Positions 16,929-26,534 of a stretch of DNA of 64,000 nucleotides are shown here, one piece after another. Source of the DNA: Bin87 sp965208015. Lineage in GTDB: Bacteria; Chloroflexota; Dehalococcoidia; Lucifugimonadales; UBA3495. How positions within the stretch are numbered: the first letter of the stretch is position 1; the number at the start of each line of letters is the position of its first letter. The DNA lies in assembly GCA_965208015.1 (NCBI GenBank), contig OZ242309.1, positions 806,001 through 870,000 of the forward strand. Direction: 5' to 3'. A program made the position numbers and the translations under genes. The notes under the pieces were generated by a model. That model saw only the letters and a program-made list of their open reading frames with translations, had not been told where the DNA came from and ran no database searches.

Positions 16929-17771
16929 CTACATCACCGCCTCCGCGATCCGGTCGATTTCATCCAGCGCACTGGCGTCGGTCGTGTCGCCCAGCCTGAT
17001 GATCACTCGGTTGGCGCCAGCATCTTCGAACCGGGAGAGCGTGTCGCGATCCGGGGCTTGACCGAATACGGTGATGTCGATTCCCGATGGATCTCTGCCG
17101 GAGGCCTCGGCCAACTCTTCGATAGCGGCCTTGCCGGCGGCGATCTGCTCGGGGCTGGCCGCAGTGGGCATCCAGCCGTCACCCCATCGAGCGACTCGGC
17201 GGAAGACGTTGCGCGCGTTGCCGCCCAGAAGCACCGGAGGGCCACCCTCCTGGGCCGGCTTCGGATTGCACTGAACCGGCGGGAAATCGTAGTACTGGCC
17301 GTGGTATTCGGCGGCGTCCTGCGTCCACAGCGCGCGCATGACCTCGATGGCCTCCCGGGCTTGCGTCCACCGATGATCGAAGTCGCCGCCCATGATCTCC
17401 GTTTCCTCGCGCAACCATCCGGTGCCGATCCCCAGGATAAATCGCCCGCCGGAAAAACGGTCCAGGGTCGATATGGCGCCGGCGAGAACCAGCGGGTTGC
17501 GTTCCGGAATGAGCGTGATGCCTGTACCCAACTTGATCCGGCTCGTTACCGCCGAGGCTCGGGCGAGCCCAATATAAGGATCACCCATGTCCGCCATGTA
17601 CGGAGGGATGGAGCCGTCCGGCGAACCGGGATATTTCGATGCCGGATTGACCGGCATGACCGGATGCTCGGGCAACCAAATGGACTCAAACCCGGCGTTT
17701 TCAGCCCGCGCGGCAATGTCCGCCACGTCGATCGAGTTGGTCGAGATTGACATATTCAAACCGATGTCCAT
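16929..17771 (-). CDS. LLM-class (luciferase-like) F420/flavin-dependent oxidoreductase
   Basis: A TIM-barrel oxidoreductase of 280 aa in the bacterial luciferase-like family, in a branch often F420-dependent. Marks are FESIWLPEHPVMP near the N-terminus, KLGTGITLIPERNPLVLAGAI, the segment GGRFILGIGTGWLREE and PPVLLGGNARNVFRRVARWGDGWMP. The substrate is unknown. The ATG at 17771 follows GGAGG by 5 bases and is preferred over a TTG six codons earlier. The gene stands alone, divergent from the GYD gene. Use of FMN instead of F420 cannot be excluded. Confidence 0.85.
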   Translation of the reverse strand: MDIGLNMSISTNSIDVADIAARAENAGFESIWLPEHPVMPVNPASKYPGSPDGSIPPYMADMGDPYIGLARASAVTSRIKLGTGITLIPERNPLVLAGAISTLDRFSGGRFILGIGTGWLREETEIMGGDFDHRWTQAREAIEVMRALWTQDAAEYHGQYYDFPPVQCNPKPAQEGGPPVLLGGNARNVFRRVARWGDGWMPTAASPEQIAAGKAAIEELAEASGRDPSGIDITVFGQAPDRDTLSRFEDAGANRVIIRLGDTTDASALDEIDRIAEAVM

Positions 17772-17813
17772 CGTTGCCTCCAGAGTCAATATCTAATGCC
17801 GTGTTCGGCCCGG

Positions 17814-17842
17814 ATAATAGCACTGCGCCCGGCTCGCGTCCA
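17814..17842 (-). promoter_or_regulatory. Possible promoter of the LLM oxidoreductase gene
   Basis: Minus-strand TGGACG (17842-17837), a 17-base spacer and TATTAT (17819-17814), about 42 bases before the ATG at 17771. The match is moderate. Confidence 0.35.
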
Positions 17843-17929
17843 TGCGGCGGTATAGCCGCCCAGTGATATACTTGACGACAGATTTTTCTTTTCAACAACC
17901 ATTGCACGTTCATAATCAGGAACTCTCCT

Positions 17930-18319
17930 ATGCCTCTGTACGTAATGCTCGCCAGCTTCACGGGTCGCGGCCGGCGAATGGGCCAGGATAACCCCAATCT
18001 GCTGAGCGACGCCGCGAATGATGCAGAGACCCCCACCAGCAAGGTGCTGACGCAATACGCCGTGTTGGGACGCTACGATTTCGTCATCATCACCGAAGCA
18101 CAGGACAACCAATCCGCCGCCAGGCTGTCGCTGGATCTGGGCGTGCGCGCCGGTTTGAACATCGAAACGCTTCCGGCGCTGCCCATCGGCGTCCTGTCTG
18201 ATGAGGAACACATCAGCATCCTGCGGGATGTGGCGGTGGCCCTAAACGTCCCCGGCGGTCCGGACGAAGCCGGCGAGGAAACCGACGATTCCTGGCGGCT
18301 GCCCGACGACCCGGACTGA
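17930..18319 (+). CDS. GYD domain protein
   Basis: A small 129-aa protein of the GYD family, named for the Gly-Tyr-Asp motif, seen here as LGRYDFVIITEAQDNQSAARLSLDLGVRAG. It has a ferredoxin-like fold, with the Asp-rich acidic tail after residue 105 probably disordered. Its molecular role is not known; dimeric alpha/beta-barrel relatives bind small ligands. It precedes thiD by 30 bases on the same strand and may be co-transcribed with it. Confidence 0.8.
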   Translation: MPLYVMLASFTGRGRRMGQDNPNLLSDAANDAETPTSKVLTQYAVLGRYDFVIITEAQDNQSAARLSLDLGVRAGLNIETLPALPIGVLSDEEHISILRDVAVALNVPGGPDEAGEETDDSWRLPDDPD

Positions 18320-18349
18320 GCGGCTGCGAAACCGAAGGCGGTAACTGGT

Positions 18350-19147
18350 ATGGCCGATGCGCGCCCACCCACCGTAATGACCATCGCCGGCTCTGACTCG
18401 GGTGGCGGCGCCGGCATCCAGGCAGACCTGAAAACTTTCTCCGCGCTGGGCGTGTTCGGCACGTCCACCCTCACGGCGATCACCGCTCAAAATACCGTGG
18501 GCGTCAGCGCGGTGCACGAGATCCCCACCGACGTCATCACCGCACAAATTGACGCCGTGGTCACGGACATCGGAGCCGACGCGGTCAAGACCGGCATGTT
18601 GTCGTCCAGTGAGATTGTGGAAACGGTCGCCGATGCCATCCGACGGCACGGCATCGCCAATCTGGTGGTTGACCCGGTTATGGTTGCCAAGAGTGGGGAT
18701 CGTCTCCTGCGCGAAGAGGCTATCCAGTCCATCTGCAACTACCTGATACCGCTGGCGGCCGTGGTCACTCCCAACATCCCGGAGGCAGAAGATTTGACGG
18801 GTCATGTCATTCGGTCCGATGAGGATGTGCGGGACGTCGCGATGCGCATCGTGGCCATGGGCGCGCGCTCGGTGGTGGTAAAAGGGGGACACCGGGACGG
18901 GCCGCCCACCGACGTTCTATATGATGGCAACGAATTCCAGGAGTTCACCACAGAGCGCATCCAGTCCACGAACACCCACGGCACCGGCTGTACGTTCGCC
19001 TCTGCCGTGGCCGCCGGGCTTGCCCACGGGCTGGACGTGCCCGCGGCGGTGGCCCAAGCTAAGGATTACGTGACCGCCGCCATTCGCGCCTCCTATCCGA
19101 TAGGCCAGGGCCATGGTCCGTTACACCACTTCCACGCGTATTGGTGA
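18350..19147 (+). CDS. thiD: Hydroxymethylpyrimidine/phosphomethylpyrimidine kinase
   Basis: Phosphorylates hydroxymethylpyrimidine twice to give the diphosphate used by ThiE. The 265-aa ribokinase-fold protein shows GSDSGGGAGIQADLKTF at the N-terminus, the VVDPVMVAKSGDRLL segment, NIPEAEDL and the C-terminal anion hole STNTHGTGCTFASA, where the Asp/Gly-Thr-Gly-Cys loop is typical of ThiD. Its length is normal. It is encoded between the GYD gene and ileS and is not next to other thiamine genes; thiE is at 1.8 kb. Confidence 0.93.
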   Translation: MADARPPTVMTIAGSDSGGGAGIQADLKTFSALGVFGTSTLTAITAQNTVGVSAVHEIPTDVITAQIDAVVTDIGADAVKTGMLSSSEIVETVADAIRRHGIANLVVDPVMVAKSGDRLLREEAIQSICNYLIPLAAVVTPNIPEAEDLTGHVIRSDEDVRDVAMRIVAMGARSVVVKGGHRDGPPTDVLYDGNEFQEFTTERIQSTNTHGTGCTFASAVAAGLAHGLDVPAAVAQAKDYVTAAIRASYPIGQGHGPLHHFHAYW

Positions 19148-19161
19148 ATTCGACCCTGCGC

Positions 19162-19167
19162 TATAAT
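19162..19167 (+). promoter_or_regulatory. Putative -10 box of ileS
   Basis: A perfect TATAAT stands 77 bases before the ileS ATG; the best -35 candidate, TTGGTG at 19141-19146, is at a short 15-base spacing. The leader between them and the gene is too short for a T-box. Confidence 0.4.
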
Positions 19168-19243
19168 CGTGTCTCAGTCAGGTTTTTTAGGTTTTCGACC
19201 AGCGCGCGAGACCCCTTGCGCGGAACGATGAGGTATTGCAGCC

Positions 19244-22200
19244 ATGCCTGCTTTTGACGTGGTTTCCAGCCGGGTCAGCTTCCCGGAACTCGATGCCGAA
19301 ATCCTCGATTACTGGAAGGAGCGCGACGTGTTCCGCAGGTCCATTGATGACCGGCCGGACGCTCCCCTCTTCATGATGTACGAGGGCCCGCCCACCGCCA
19401 ACGGCAGCCCCGGCATACACCACGTGCTGGCCCGCGTCTTCAAGGACGTCATATCCCGCTATCGCACGATGAAAGGTTGCCGGGTGATCCGCAAGGGCGG
19501 CTGGGACACTCACGGCCTGCCCGTGGAGCTCCAGATTGAGCAGGAGCTCGGCCTGTCGTCCAAGCGGGAGATCGAGGAGTTCGGCATCGCCGAGTTCAAC
19601 CGGCGCTGCCGCGAGAGCGTTTTCCGGTTCGTTAAAGAATGGGAGGTCATGACCGACCGCATCGGCTACTGGGTCGACATGGACGATCCCTACGTCACCC
19701 TGGAAAACGACTACATCGAAACCGGATGGTGGATCCTCAAGCAGCTGTGGGATCGCGGCCTGCTCTACCAGGATCGTCGGGGGGCTCCTCATTGCCCCCG
19801 CTGCGTTTCCAGCCTGTCCTCCCACGAGGTCGCGCTGGGATACCGGGAAAATACTCCAGACCCTTCAACGTTTGTAACCTTCGAGGCGATGAAGTGGCTG
19901 GATGGCGACGCGCCGGATATCCCCTCCTACTTCCTGGCGTGGACCACGACGCCGTGGACGCTGCCTGGCAACACCGCTCTGGCGGTGAGCGAGGATGCGG
20001 ATTACTCCATCGTCGAAACCGCCAACGCCGCCGGCGAAGCGATCCGGCTGGCCCTGGCCACCGCGCTGCTGGGCGTGTTGCACGGCGATTACACGGTCAC
20101 GCAGGAGGTGAAGGGAAGCGACCTGATCGGCCTTCCTTACCGGCCGCTCTATGACGCCTCCGAATTCGGCACGCCAGTCCGCCAGTTCCTCGCCAACGCA
20201 GACGGCCAGATCTCGCTGGAAGACGTTGACTCCTACACAACGAAAGTCGTGTCAGCTGACTTCGTGAGCATGGATGACGGCAGCGGGATCGTGCACATCG
20301 CGCCGGCCTTCGGCGATGAGGACCTCGGCCTGGGGCGGGAACACCAGTTGGCTTTCGTGCAACCCGTCGACTTGCAGGGCGTTATCACCGGCAGCTATCC
20401 CTTCGCCGGCAAGTTCGTCAAGGACGCCGATCCGGAAATCCTCGCCGACCTGGAAGCTCGCGGCCTCCTGTACCACCAGGGTGTTTACCGCCATACGTAC
20501 CCGTTCTGCTGGCGTTGCGATACCCCACTCCTCTACTACGCCAAGACCTCCTGGTACATCCGAACTACCGCCGTCAAAGACCAACTGGTGGGCAACAATT
20601 CCCGGATCAACTGGTACCCGGAACACATCCGCGAGGGCCGATTTGGGGAGTGGCTGCGCAACAACGTGGACTGGGCCATCTCCCGCGAACGCTACTGGGG
20701 AACCCCGATACCCATCTGGCACTGCGACGGATGCGGCGAGATGGATTGCGTCGGCGGTGTGAAGGAACTGTCGCAGCGCTGCGGTCGGGACCTGGATGAT
20801 CTCGACCTCCATCGCCCTTACGTGGACGAAGTCGCCTGGCCATGCTCGACCGGTGACTGTCACGGGATGTTCCGGCGGATACCCGAGGTGATGGACTGCT
20901 GGTTTGACTCCGGCATGATGCCACTGGCCCAGTGGCACTACCCCTTCGAAAACCGCGACATCGAGACCGATGGTCGGCTGCCCGCCGACTACATCTGCGA
21001 AGCCGTCGACCAGACCCGGGGCTGGTTCTACAGCCTGCACGCCCTGTCCACCCTGCTCAAGGACGACGTCGCTTACCGCAACGTCATCTGCCTGGGCCTG
21101 ATCCTGGACGGCCGCGGCCGCAAGATGAGCAAGCGCCTGGGCAACATCGTCGAGCCCGACAGCATCCTGGATGCCCACGGCGCGGACGCTTTGCGGTGGT
21201 ATCTGTTCACCGCGTCGCATCCGGGCGAGCCCCGGCGTTTCTCCGACCGCCTGGTGCAGCAGACCCTTCGCCAGGTGCTGCTGACCCTGTGGAACGTCTA
21301 TTCCTTCTTCACCAACTACGCGAACATCGACGAGTTTGAGCCGTCACAGATACCCGAGGGCTGGCGACCGGAAGCCGAACTCGACCGCTGGATCCTGGCC
21401 GAGCTCAACCAGCTGGTCCAGGTAGTGGACGACCATCTCGACAACTACAATCCCACCGACGCGGGGCGCCGCATCGCTGAGTTCATTGACGTGCTCTCGA
21501 ACTGGTACGTCCGCCGCTCGCGCCGCCGCTTCTGGCGGTCGGAGAACGACGCGGACAAGCTCGGCGCTTACGCCACCCTGTACCAGTGCCTGACCAACGT
21601 TGCCCGGCTCATGGCGCCGCTGGCTCCCTTCGTGTCCGAGCAGATGTACCGCAACCTGGAGTTGCGCTACCAACCCGATGCACCCGATAGCGTGCATCTG
21701 TCCGCCTACCCGGTGGCCGACACTTCGCTTATCGACCGGCCCATCATGGACGCGACCCGCCTGGCGATTCGCGTATCCAGCATGGGTCGCGCGGCCCGCA
21801 GCAAGGCTGGCCTCAAGGTGCGCCAGCCATTGGCGGAAGTGGTTGTCAAGACCCGCAGCGACGCCGAGCTGCAGTATCTGGGGCAGGTGCGTCCGCAGAT
21901 CCTCGAAGAACTGAACATCAAGGAATTGCGGGCCGCTGACGGCGCAGGTGATCTCTATGCCCAGGCCCAGGAACTCGCCAGCGACGACGGCGACACGGTG
22001 GTGTCGGTAGCCGGCTACTCTGCGGCTCTCGACTCAGGCTACATGGTCGCCGTTGACGCGCGCATCACGCCCGAACTGGCCGACGAAGGCCTGGCCCGTG
22101 AGCTGGCCCACCGGGTTCAAAACTTGCGGAAGAATGCTCGATTCGAGATCACCGATCGCATCGTCACTTATTATGACGGGCCGGAAGAGGTGACTCGCGT

Positions 22201-22348
22201 GATGACCGTGCATGGCGATTACATCAAGCAGGAAACCCTGAGCGACGATCTGCTTGCCCCGGTCCCGGATGACACCGCCAAATCGGAAACGGCCCAGATC
22301 GAAGGTATGGAAGTCACACTGGGGGTGCGCCGCGCCAACGGCGCCTGA
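19244..22348 (+). CDS. ileS: Isoleucyl-tRNA synthetase
   Basis: Class I synthetase of 1034 aa that charges tRNA-Ile. The N-terminal catalytic domain has the HIGH-type motif as G57-I-H-H60 (PTANGSPGIHHVLARV) and KMSKS as K627-MSKR. The long editing insertion (CP1) lies between, with TWTTPWTLPGNTAL. The ending lacks the C-terminal zinc finger of short bacterial IleRS, and the length fits the longer, Thermus/eukaryote-like group (type 2). The closing part (VRQPLAEVVVKT, then ELADEGLARELAHRVQNLRK) is the anticodon-binding and DUF5915-like tail. mutM follows after 6 bases. Confidence 0.95.
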   Translation: MPAFDVVSSRVSFPELDAEILDYWKERDVFRRSIDDRPDAPLFMMYEGPPTANGSPGIHHVLARVFKDVISRYRTMKGCRVIRKGGWDTHGLPVELQIEQELGLSSKREIEEFGIAEFNRRCRESVFRFVKEWEVMTDRIGYWVDMDDPYVTLENDYIETGWWILKQLWDRGLLYQDRRGAPHCPRCVSSLSSHEVALGYRENTPDPSTFVTFEAMKWLDGDAPDIPSYFLAWTTTPWTLPGNTALAVSEDADYSIVETANAAGEAIRLALATALLGVLHGDYTVTQEVKGSDLIGLPYRPLYDASEFGTPVRQFLANADGQISLEDVDSYTTKVVSADFVSMDDGSGIVHIAPAFGDEDLGLGREHQLAFVQPVDLQGVITGSYPFAGKFVKDADPEILADLEARGLLYHQGVYRHTYPFCWRCDTPLLYYAKTSWYIRTTAVKDQLVGNNSRINWYPEHIREGRFGEWLRNNVDWAISRERYWGTPIPIWHCDGCGEMDCVGGVKELSQRCGRDLDDLDLHRPYVDEVAWPCSTGDCHGMFRRIPEVMDCWFDSGMMPLAQWHYPFENRDIETDGRLPADYICEAVDQTRGWFYSLHALSTLLKDDVAYRNVICLGLILDGRGRKMSKRLGNIVEPDSILDAHGADALRWYLFTASHPGEPRRFSDRLVQQTLRQVLLTLWNVYSFFTNYANIDEFEPSQIPEGWRPEAELDRWILAELNQLVQVVDDHLDNYNPTDAGRRIAEFIDVLSNWYVRRSRRRFWRSENDADKLGAYATLYQCLTNVARLMAPLAPFVSEQMYRNLELRYQPDAPDSVHLSAYPVADTSLIDRPIMDATRLAIRVSSMGRAARSKAGLKVRQPLAEVVVKTRSDAELQYLGQVRPQILEELNIKELRAADGAGDLYAQAQELASDDGDTVVSVAGYSAALDSGYMVAVDARITPELADEGLARELAHRVQNLRKNARFEITDRIVTYYDGPEEVTRVMTVHGDYIKQETLSDDLLAPVPDDTAKSETAQIEGMEVTLGVRRANGA

Positions 22349-22354
22349 CCGGTC

Positions 22355-23167
22355 ATGCCGGAACTACCGGAGGTCGAAAACACCCGCCAGTACTTGATCC
22401 GTTCCGGGCTGGCGGGTCGCCGCTTGGGCGCCCCTGAAATCACCTGGGCTAAAACCGTTCGGGCGCCGTCCGTAGGGGAGTTCATCGAGGGCGTCGCCGG
22501 GCGGCGCGTTGCCGACCTACGGCGACGGGGCAAATACCTGATCGCCTCGCTGGACGACGACCAGTTTTTGGTCTTGCATCTGGGCATGACCGGCAGCCTG
22601 CGCATCCACGACGCCCAAAGCGAACCGCCGCCTATGGTCAGGCACACCTTCCCGCTGGACGACGGCCGGGAGATGCGGTTCATTGACCCGCGCAAGTTCG
22701 GGCACCTTTGGCTGCTTTCCGACCCGTCCGGCGCCATGCGGAAAATGGGCCCGGAACCGTTGGAACCGGCTTTCACGGTTGCCGTCCTCGCTGAGCTTCT
22801 AGGCAGCCGCAAGGCGCCGATGAAGGCCATTCTGCTCGATCAGTCAGTAGTCGCGGGACTGGGAAATCTCTACGCCGACGAAGCCCTGTTCCTGTCTGGC
22901 ATACACCCGGAACGCGCCGCGAATGATCTGAACGACGACGAGACTCGCGCTCTCCACGCCGCAATCGTCCAGGCGTTGTCGCATTCCGTGGCCGCCTACT
23001 CCGCCGCGCGGGAAGCCGAATGGCCCGACCCGCCGGTGGCTCTCTCGCCGTGGTCGATCCCCAGATCAGCCGACGAACCCTGTCCCAGATGCTCAGGCGC
23101 GGTTGCGATGATACGGGTGCGGGGGCGCAGTTCGTGGCACTGTCCGGCGTGCCAGCCAGTCAGATGA
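22355..23167 (+). CDS. mutM: Formamidopyrimidine-DNA glycosylase
   Basis: Base-excision repair enzyme that removes 8-oxoguanine and formamidopyrimidines and nicks the DNA. The 270-aa product starts MPELPEVE, giving the catalytic Pro2/Glu3 after Met removal. It has the RRGKYL lysine loop, the helix-two-turn-helix DQSVVAGLGNLYADEALF and the C-terminal zinc finger C243-x2-C246 and C263-x2-C266. All known catalytic features are present. It lies 6 bases after ileS and ends 13 bases from the convergent ACT gene. Confidence 0.95.
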   Translation: MPELPEVENTRQYLIRSGLAGRRLGAPEITWAKTVRAPSVGEFIEGVAGRRVADLRRRGKYLIASLDDDQFLVLHLGMTGSLRIHDAQSEPPPMVRHTFPLDDGREMRFIDPRKFGHLWLLSDPSGAMRKMGPEPLEPAFTVAVLAELLGSRKAPMKAILLDQSVVAGLGNLYADEALFLSGIHPERAANDLNDDETRALHAAIVQALSHSVAAYSAAREAEWPDPPVALSPWSIPRSADEPCPRCSGAVAMIRVRGRSSWHCPACQPVR

Positions 23168-23180
23168 AGGCATTTCGCAG

Positions 23181-23591
23181 TCAGAGGATGTTTTCGCTGC
23201 CGATGGCTGCGACGGCCAGAGACCGATTGTCGGCTTTCAGTGCGATCATGGCGTATCCTGCCTGGCGGCTCAGGATGTGCATGCTCTCGATGTTGACGCC
23301 AGCCTCTTTCAGGTCACCGGCCACTTTGGCCAACGCTCCGGGTTCGTCGGGCAAGCGGAGCACCAGAGCGTCGTCGCTGATTGCCTTGAAACCCGCCTGA
23401 TTGAGAACATAAAGGGCTCGGTCGTAGCGATCGGCGGTCAGGATAATGGCAGCCTCTTCGCCTACCACCTGCGCATTGATCGATTCCAGGTTGATGCCTT
23501 CCGCGGCCAGGACCTGGCTAATGTTGGCAATGACGCCGACCTCGTCCTGAGTCATGACGATGATGCGGTTCAAGGGGTTCACTTGGTTCAT
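23181..23591 (-). CDS. Double ACT-domain protein
   Basis: A 136-aa protein made of two ACT domains (about residues 8-70 and 72-135), seen as IIVMTQDEVGVIANISQVLAAEGINLESI and VLRLPDEPGALAKVAGDLKEAGVNIESM. ACT domains bind amino acids and regulate enzymes of amino acid metabolism. There is no catalytic domain. It lies directly downstream of the histidine decarboxylase gene, so sensing of histidine or another amino acid in connection with that enzyme is a reasonable inference. The start is uncertain: an ATG at 23591 is given, but a TTG at 23600 lies 5 bases after GGAG and may be used instead. Confidence 0.85.
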   Translation of the reverse strand: MNQVNPLNRIIVMTQDEVGVIANISQVLAAEGINLESINAQVVGEEAAIILTADRYDRALYVLNQAGFKAISDDALVLRLPDEPGALAKVAGDLKEAGVNIESMHILSRQAGYAMIALKADNRSLAVAAIGSENIL

Positions 23592-23639
23592 AATGACCAA
23601 TCTTTCTCCGAATCCGGTGGAGGAGTGAGCGAAGCAAGG

Positions 23640-24788
23640 TCAGCCGGCGCAGTCGGCGACGAGTTCGTCGATCATCTCCCGGCTGACGTGCGGCATGGTG
23701 ATAATGTGGGCGATGTCACCTTCAGGGGCCATCTGCCACTTGCGGAACACTTCCCGGCGCGGGCGCGGGAACACCACCGTAACCGAGTTCCGGTGCCGCC
23801 AAGCGGATATCCCGCGCTCGTTGAACTGCCCCACCGCATATTCCGCCGTGTCCAGCATTCCGGCGACGACATCGCGAAACCCTCCATGTCCGCGCTGGGC
23901 AAAAGCGTACCAGATCATCAGCGGGGCCAGCGCGTTGCGGGAACCGGACAGGGTTGTGTCTTCAACGCCCACGTACTCGATGGCGCGACCCACCCGTTCC
24001 ACGTAGGGACGCTTGGTCAGCACCACGCCGCAGGGCAGGGGCGCGCCGATCAGTTTGTGCCCGCTTACCGAAACGCTGTCTACGCCGGCGTCAAAGCCGT
24101 AGGGCTGAGGGTCGTCGACGAATGGCAGGATCATGCCGCTGAGTGCGGCGTCGGCGTGGATGTAATGGCTGGTCACCGCCTGGTCACTCAGGATGTCCCG
24201 TATCCGGCCGATGTCGTCCACCGCGCCGCGCATGGTGGTGCCCACGTTGGCCATGATCACGGCGGGCAGGTCACGATTGACCCGGATCATCGCTTCCAGG
24301 TCATCGTAGTCGATTTCACCATTTTCCTGCCGCCTGATCATGATGTGGCGGGCGTTCAGCACCCGCACGTTTTTTAGCACGCTGTAGTGCGTTTCTTCCG
24401 AGAAGTAGAACATTGCGTTGGGGAACAGCTCCCGTGCCAGGTACAGACCGTACATGTTGCCTTCGGTGCCGCCGGAAGTCACGTAACCCCAGGCATCCTC
24501 CGGCGCGAGGCGCATCAATCCGGCGAAAATATCGATGACCTCTCGCTCGATTTCGTGGGTATTGCCCCAGAAATTGCTCGGGTAGAAGGGGTCACCGACA
24601 TTGTTGATTGAGTAGTCCAGGAAGGGCACCAGAGGGGAGTAGTCGAAGTCCTGATTCACTGGATAACCAATTTGTTGCCGCGTGGCAGAGTGAATATCGC
24701 TCAACAACTGATCCAGCCGTTTTTGGATTTCCGGTTGTGGCAAAGCCTCTGGCATCGATGTGGTGGTTGACGCTAACACGTTGGACAT
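23640..24788 (-). CDS. hdc: Pyridoxal-dependent histidine decarboxylase
   Basis: A group II PLP decarboxylase, 382 aa, that converts histidine to histamine and CO2 if the family call holds. Visible parts are NFWGNTHEIEREV, the SGGTEGNMYGLYLARE phosphate-binding segment, the His-containing SEETHYSVLKN, HADAALSG, and SVSGHKLIGAP, where K245 should form the Schiff base. Length and motifs match bacterial PLP-type histidine decarboxylase. The ATG at 24788 follows GGAG by 8 bases; an earlier in-frame start gives an unrelated tail. The ACT-domain gene follows some 40 bases downstream. Serine decarboxylase of the same family is an alternative. Confidence 0.85.
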   Translation of the reverse strand: MSNVLASTTTSMPEALPQPEIQKRLDQLLSDIHSATRQQIGYPVNQDFDYSPLVPFLDYSINNVGDPFYPSNFWGNTHEIEREVIDIFAGLMRLAPEDAWGYVTSGGTEGNMYGLYLARELFPNAMFYFSEETHYSVLKNVRVLNARHIMIRRQENGEIDYDDLEAMIRVNRDLPAVIMANVGTTMRGAVDDIGRIRDILSDQAVTSHYIHADAALSGMILPFVDDPQPYGFDAGVDSVSVSGHKLIGAPLPCGVVLTKRPYVERVGRAIEYVGVEDTTLSGSRNALAPLMIWYAFAQRGHGGFRDVVAGMLDTAEYAVGQFNERGISAWRHRNSVTVVFPRPRREVFRKWQMAPEGDIAHIITMPHVSREMIDELVADCAG

Positions 24789-25121
24789 AATCCTGGCTCC
24801 AATGGTGAACGGCCCGTTGCGATGGTCTTCTTGCGGGCGGGGCCGGCAGTCTCTCAGTTGCCCGGCGGACGAGATAGCCACTCTGCGTATCCGATCCGGA
24901 GTGACGTTGCTGGGTCCGTTGCCGGTCGCCGGTTAGGGTAGTGAAGATGAGCCCAAACCGCAATGTGGGATGCAGCCCCACGGATTCCACGTGAAGGGAC
25001 CTTGCCTTGCATCAAAGGCAATGTTCGTAATCGGTCGACCATGTCGGGTTGCACTGAGCGCGGACGTCGGCAATAGCGTTAGCGGGCGCACAATTCCCAG
25101 GGACAGGTATTCAGTTAACAA
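24789..25121. other. Intergenic region between kinase gene and hdc
   Basis: These 333 bases hold no convincing gene. They contain the 5' flank of hdc and the 3' flank of the sensor kinase gene, both minus strand. A 7-base-pair hairpin (ttgcctt, 25002-25008, with aaggcaa, 25015-25021) is present. No clear promoter or riboswitch core was recognised. Confidence 0.5.
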
Positions 25122-26534
25122 TCATTGCGCTTTCATGGGCAGGCGGATCGTTACCTTGGCGCCCCTTCCCGGTCCGTCGCTTGTCAATGCAATCGCACCC
25201 CCATGTCCTTCAACGATAGCGCGGGCAATGGGCAGCCCCAGGCCGGTTCCGCCTATCCCTCGACTGCGCGACCGGTCGGTGCGATAGAACCGTTCGAAGA
25301 CGTGGGTCAGGTCCGCGACGTCGATGCCCAAGCCGTCATCAGTGACAGAGACTACCAGCGCTTCGTCGCCTTCGGGCGCCGCACGGAGCACGATCCTACC
25401 GCCGGCTTCGGTGCAATGAATGGCGTTGCTGATGACGTTGCCCAACGCTTGGCTCATGCGCACCCGGTCCAGGTCCAGGTCAGGCAGGTCGCCGCATACT
25501 TGCAGGGAGAGTTCAACCTGTCGAGCCTGGGATTGCGGTTGCCAGCGCTCGACCTCCGTCGCGAGCAGTTCGGAAACCGAGCTCGCTTCGAGAGCGAGCC
25601 TCAACTCACCATGGTCAGTCTCCGCAAGCCAGTTCAAGTCGGTCACGAGACCACGCAGCCGGGCCACTTCCTGGATGATGTGGTCTGAAGCGTCGTCCGG
25701 CGCCTGTAGTCCGTCGTGCAGCCCCCTGGCCTCCAGTAGGATGACGCTGAGTGGTGTGTTCAGCTCATGAGCGATATCGTTTATCAACTGGCGTCGGAGT
25801 TCGCGCTGGGTTCTCAGGGCCTCGTTCATATGATTGAAAGCCTCGCTCATCTTTCCCAGCTCGTCCGAGGATGTAACCGGCAGGGAGGTTGACTCTCCCT
25901 GGGCAATGGCCTGAGTTGCTTCCGTCAGAGCCGTCACAGGTGCGGTGATTCGTTTGGACAGCCAGACGGCGAGCACGATGGCGACCGCGACCGTCAGCGC
26001 TCCCCCGGTCAAGGTGATGAACAGGAGCGCGTTCAGAAACCCGTGAGACTCGGTGGACAGGAACTCGCGGTTCACGTCCACGTAGACGTGACCGACCGGC
26101 CGGTTCCCGGAGAGGTCGAATACCGTTTCCCGGTGCCCTTCCAGAGGGGGCGGTGCGACTCCGGGCGGTACCTGGGACAGATTGTCCTTCACCACCAGAC
26201 CGTCGGCGTCAACGATGACTACGCGCACCCGGTCGTGTTGATTTCCCTCGGAGTGTTCCCCCTCCCTTTCTTCCGACCGCTCCATTCGTGGCATCCCGGC
26301 GTAGAGGAATCCCCCCTCCGACAGCGCCTGGTCCACCGTCGCCCATCCGCCGGCGTCCGTGTACTCGCGGCTAAGGTTGCGGGCAAGCTGATCCGCCCGG
26401 TCTCCGCCCACCCGTTCCACGAACACCCCCAGGCGGGCCTGCGTCGCGTAGTAGCCCACACCTATGCTGGTACATACCGTGAGCAGCACGACGAACACGA
26501 TCGCCGCCAGGATTCTCCAGCGCAGGGATTTCAT
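25122..26534 (-). CDS. Two-component sensor histidine kinase
   Basis: A 470-aa membrane kinase. TM1 (about residues 9-30) and TM2 (about 165-195) flank an outer sensor domain, followed by HAMP, HisKA with H256 in INDIAHELNTPLSVI, and the HATPase domain with the N box GNVISNAIHCTEAGG, G1 DDGLGI and G2 GGTGLGLPIA. The outer domain contains ERSEEREGEHSEGNQHD, a charged, His/Glu-rich stretch that could bind a metal; this is a guess. It overlaps the response regulator gene by 4 bases (ATGA). The lipoprotein gene just upstream may feed the same signal. Confidence 0.93.
   Translation of the reverse strand: MKSLRWRILAAIVFVVLLTVCTSIGVGYYATQARLGVFVERVGGDRADQLARNLSREYTDAGGWATVDQALSEGGFLYAGMPRMERSEEREGEHSEGNQHDRVRVVIVDADGLVVKDNLSQVPPGVAPPPLEGHRETVFDLSGNRPVGHVYVDVNREFLSTESHGFLNALLFITLTGGALTVAVAIVLAVWLSKRITAPVTALTEATQAIAQGESTSLPVTSSDELGKMSEAFNHMNEALRTQRELRRQLINDIAHELNTPLSVILLEARGLHDGLQAPDDASDHIIQEVARLRGLVTDLNWLAETDHGELRLALEASSVSELLATEVERWQPQSQARQVELSLQVCGDLPDLDLDRVRMSQALGNVISNAIHCTEAGGRIVLRAAPEGDEALVVSVTDDGLGIDVADLTHVFERFYRTDRSRSRGIGGTGLGLPIARAIVEGHGGAIALTSDGPGRGAKVTIRLPMKAQ

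Noticed and set aside
19168..19243. T-box riboswitch before ileS
   Set aside because: The leader from the -10 box to the ATG is only about 75 bases, and no T-box sequence or specifier loop was found.
24789..25121. Riboswitch or small RNA upstream of hdc
   Set aside because: Only one 7-base-pair hairpin is present and no known aptamer core was recognised.
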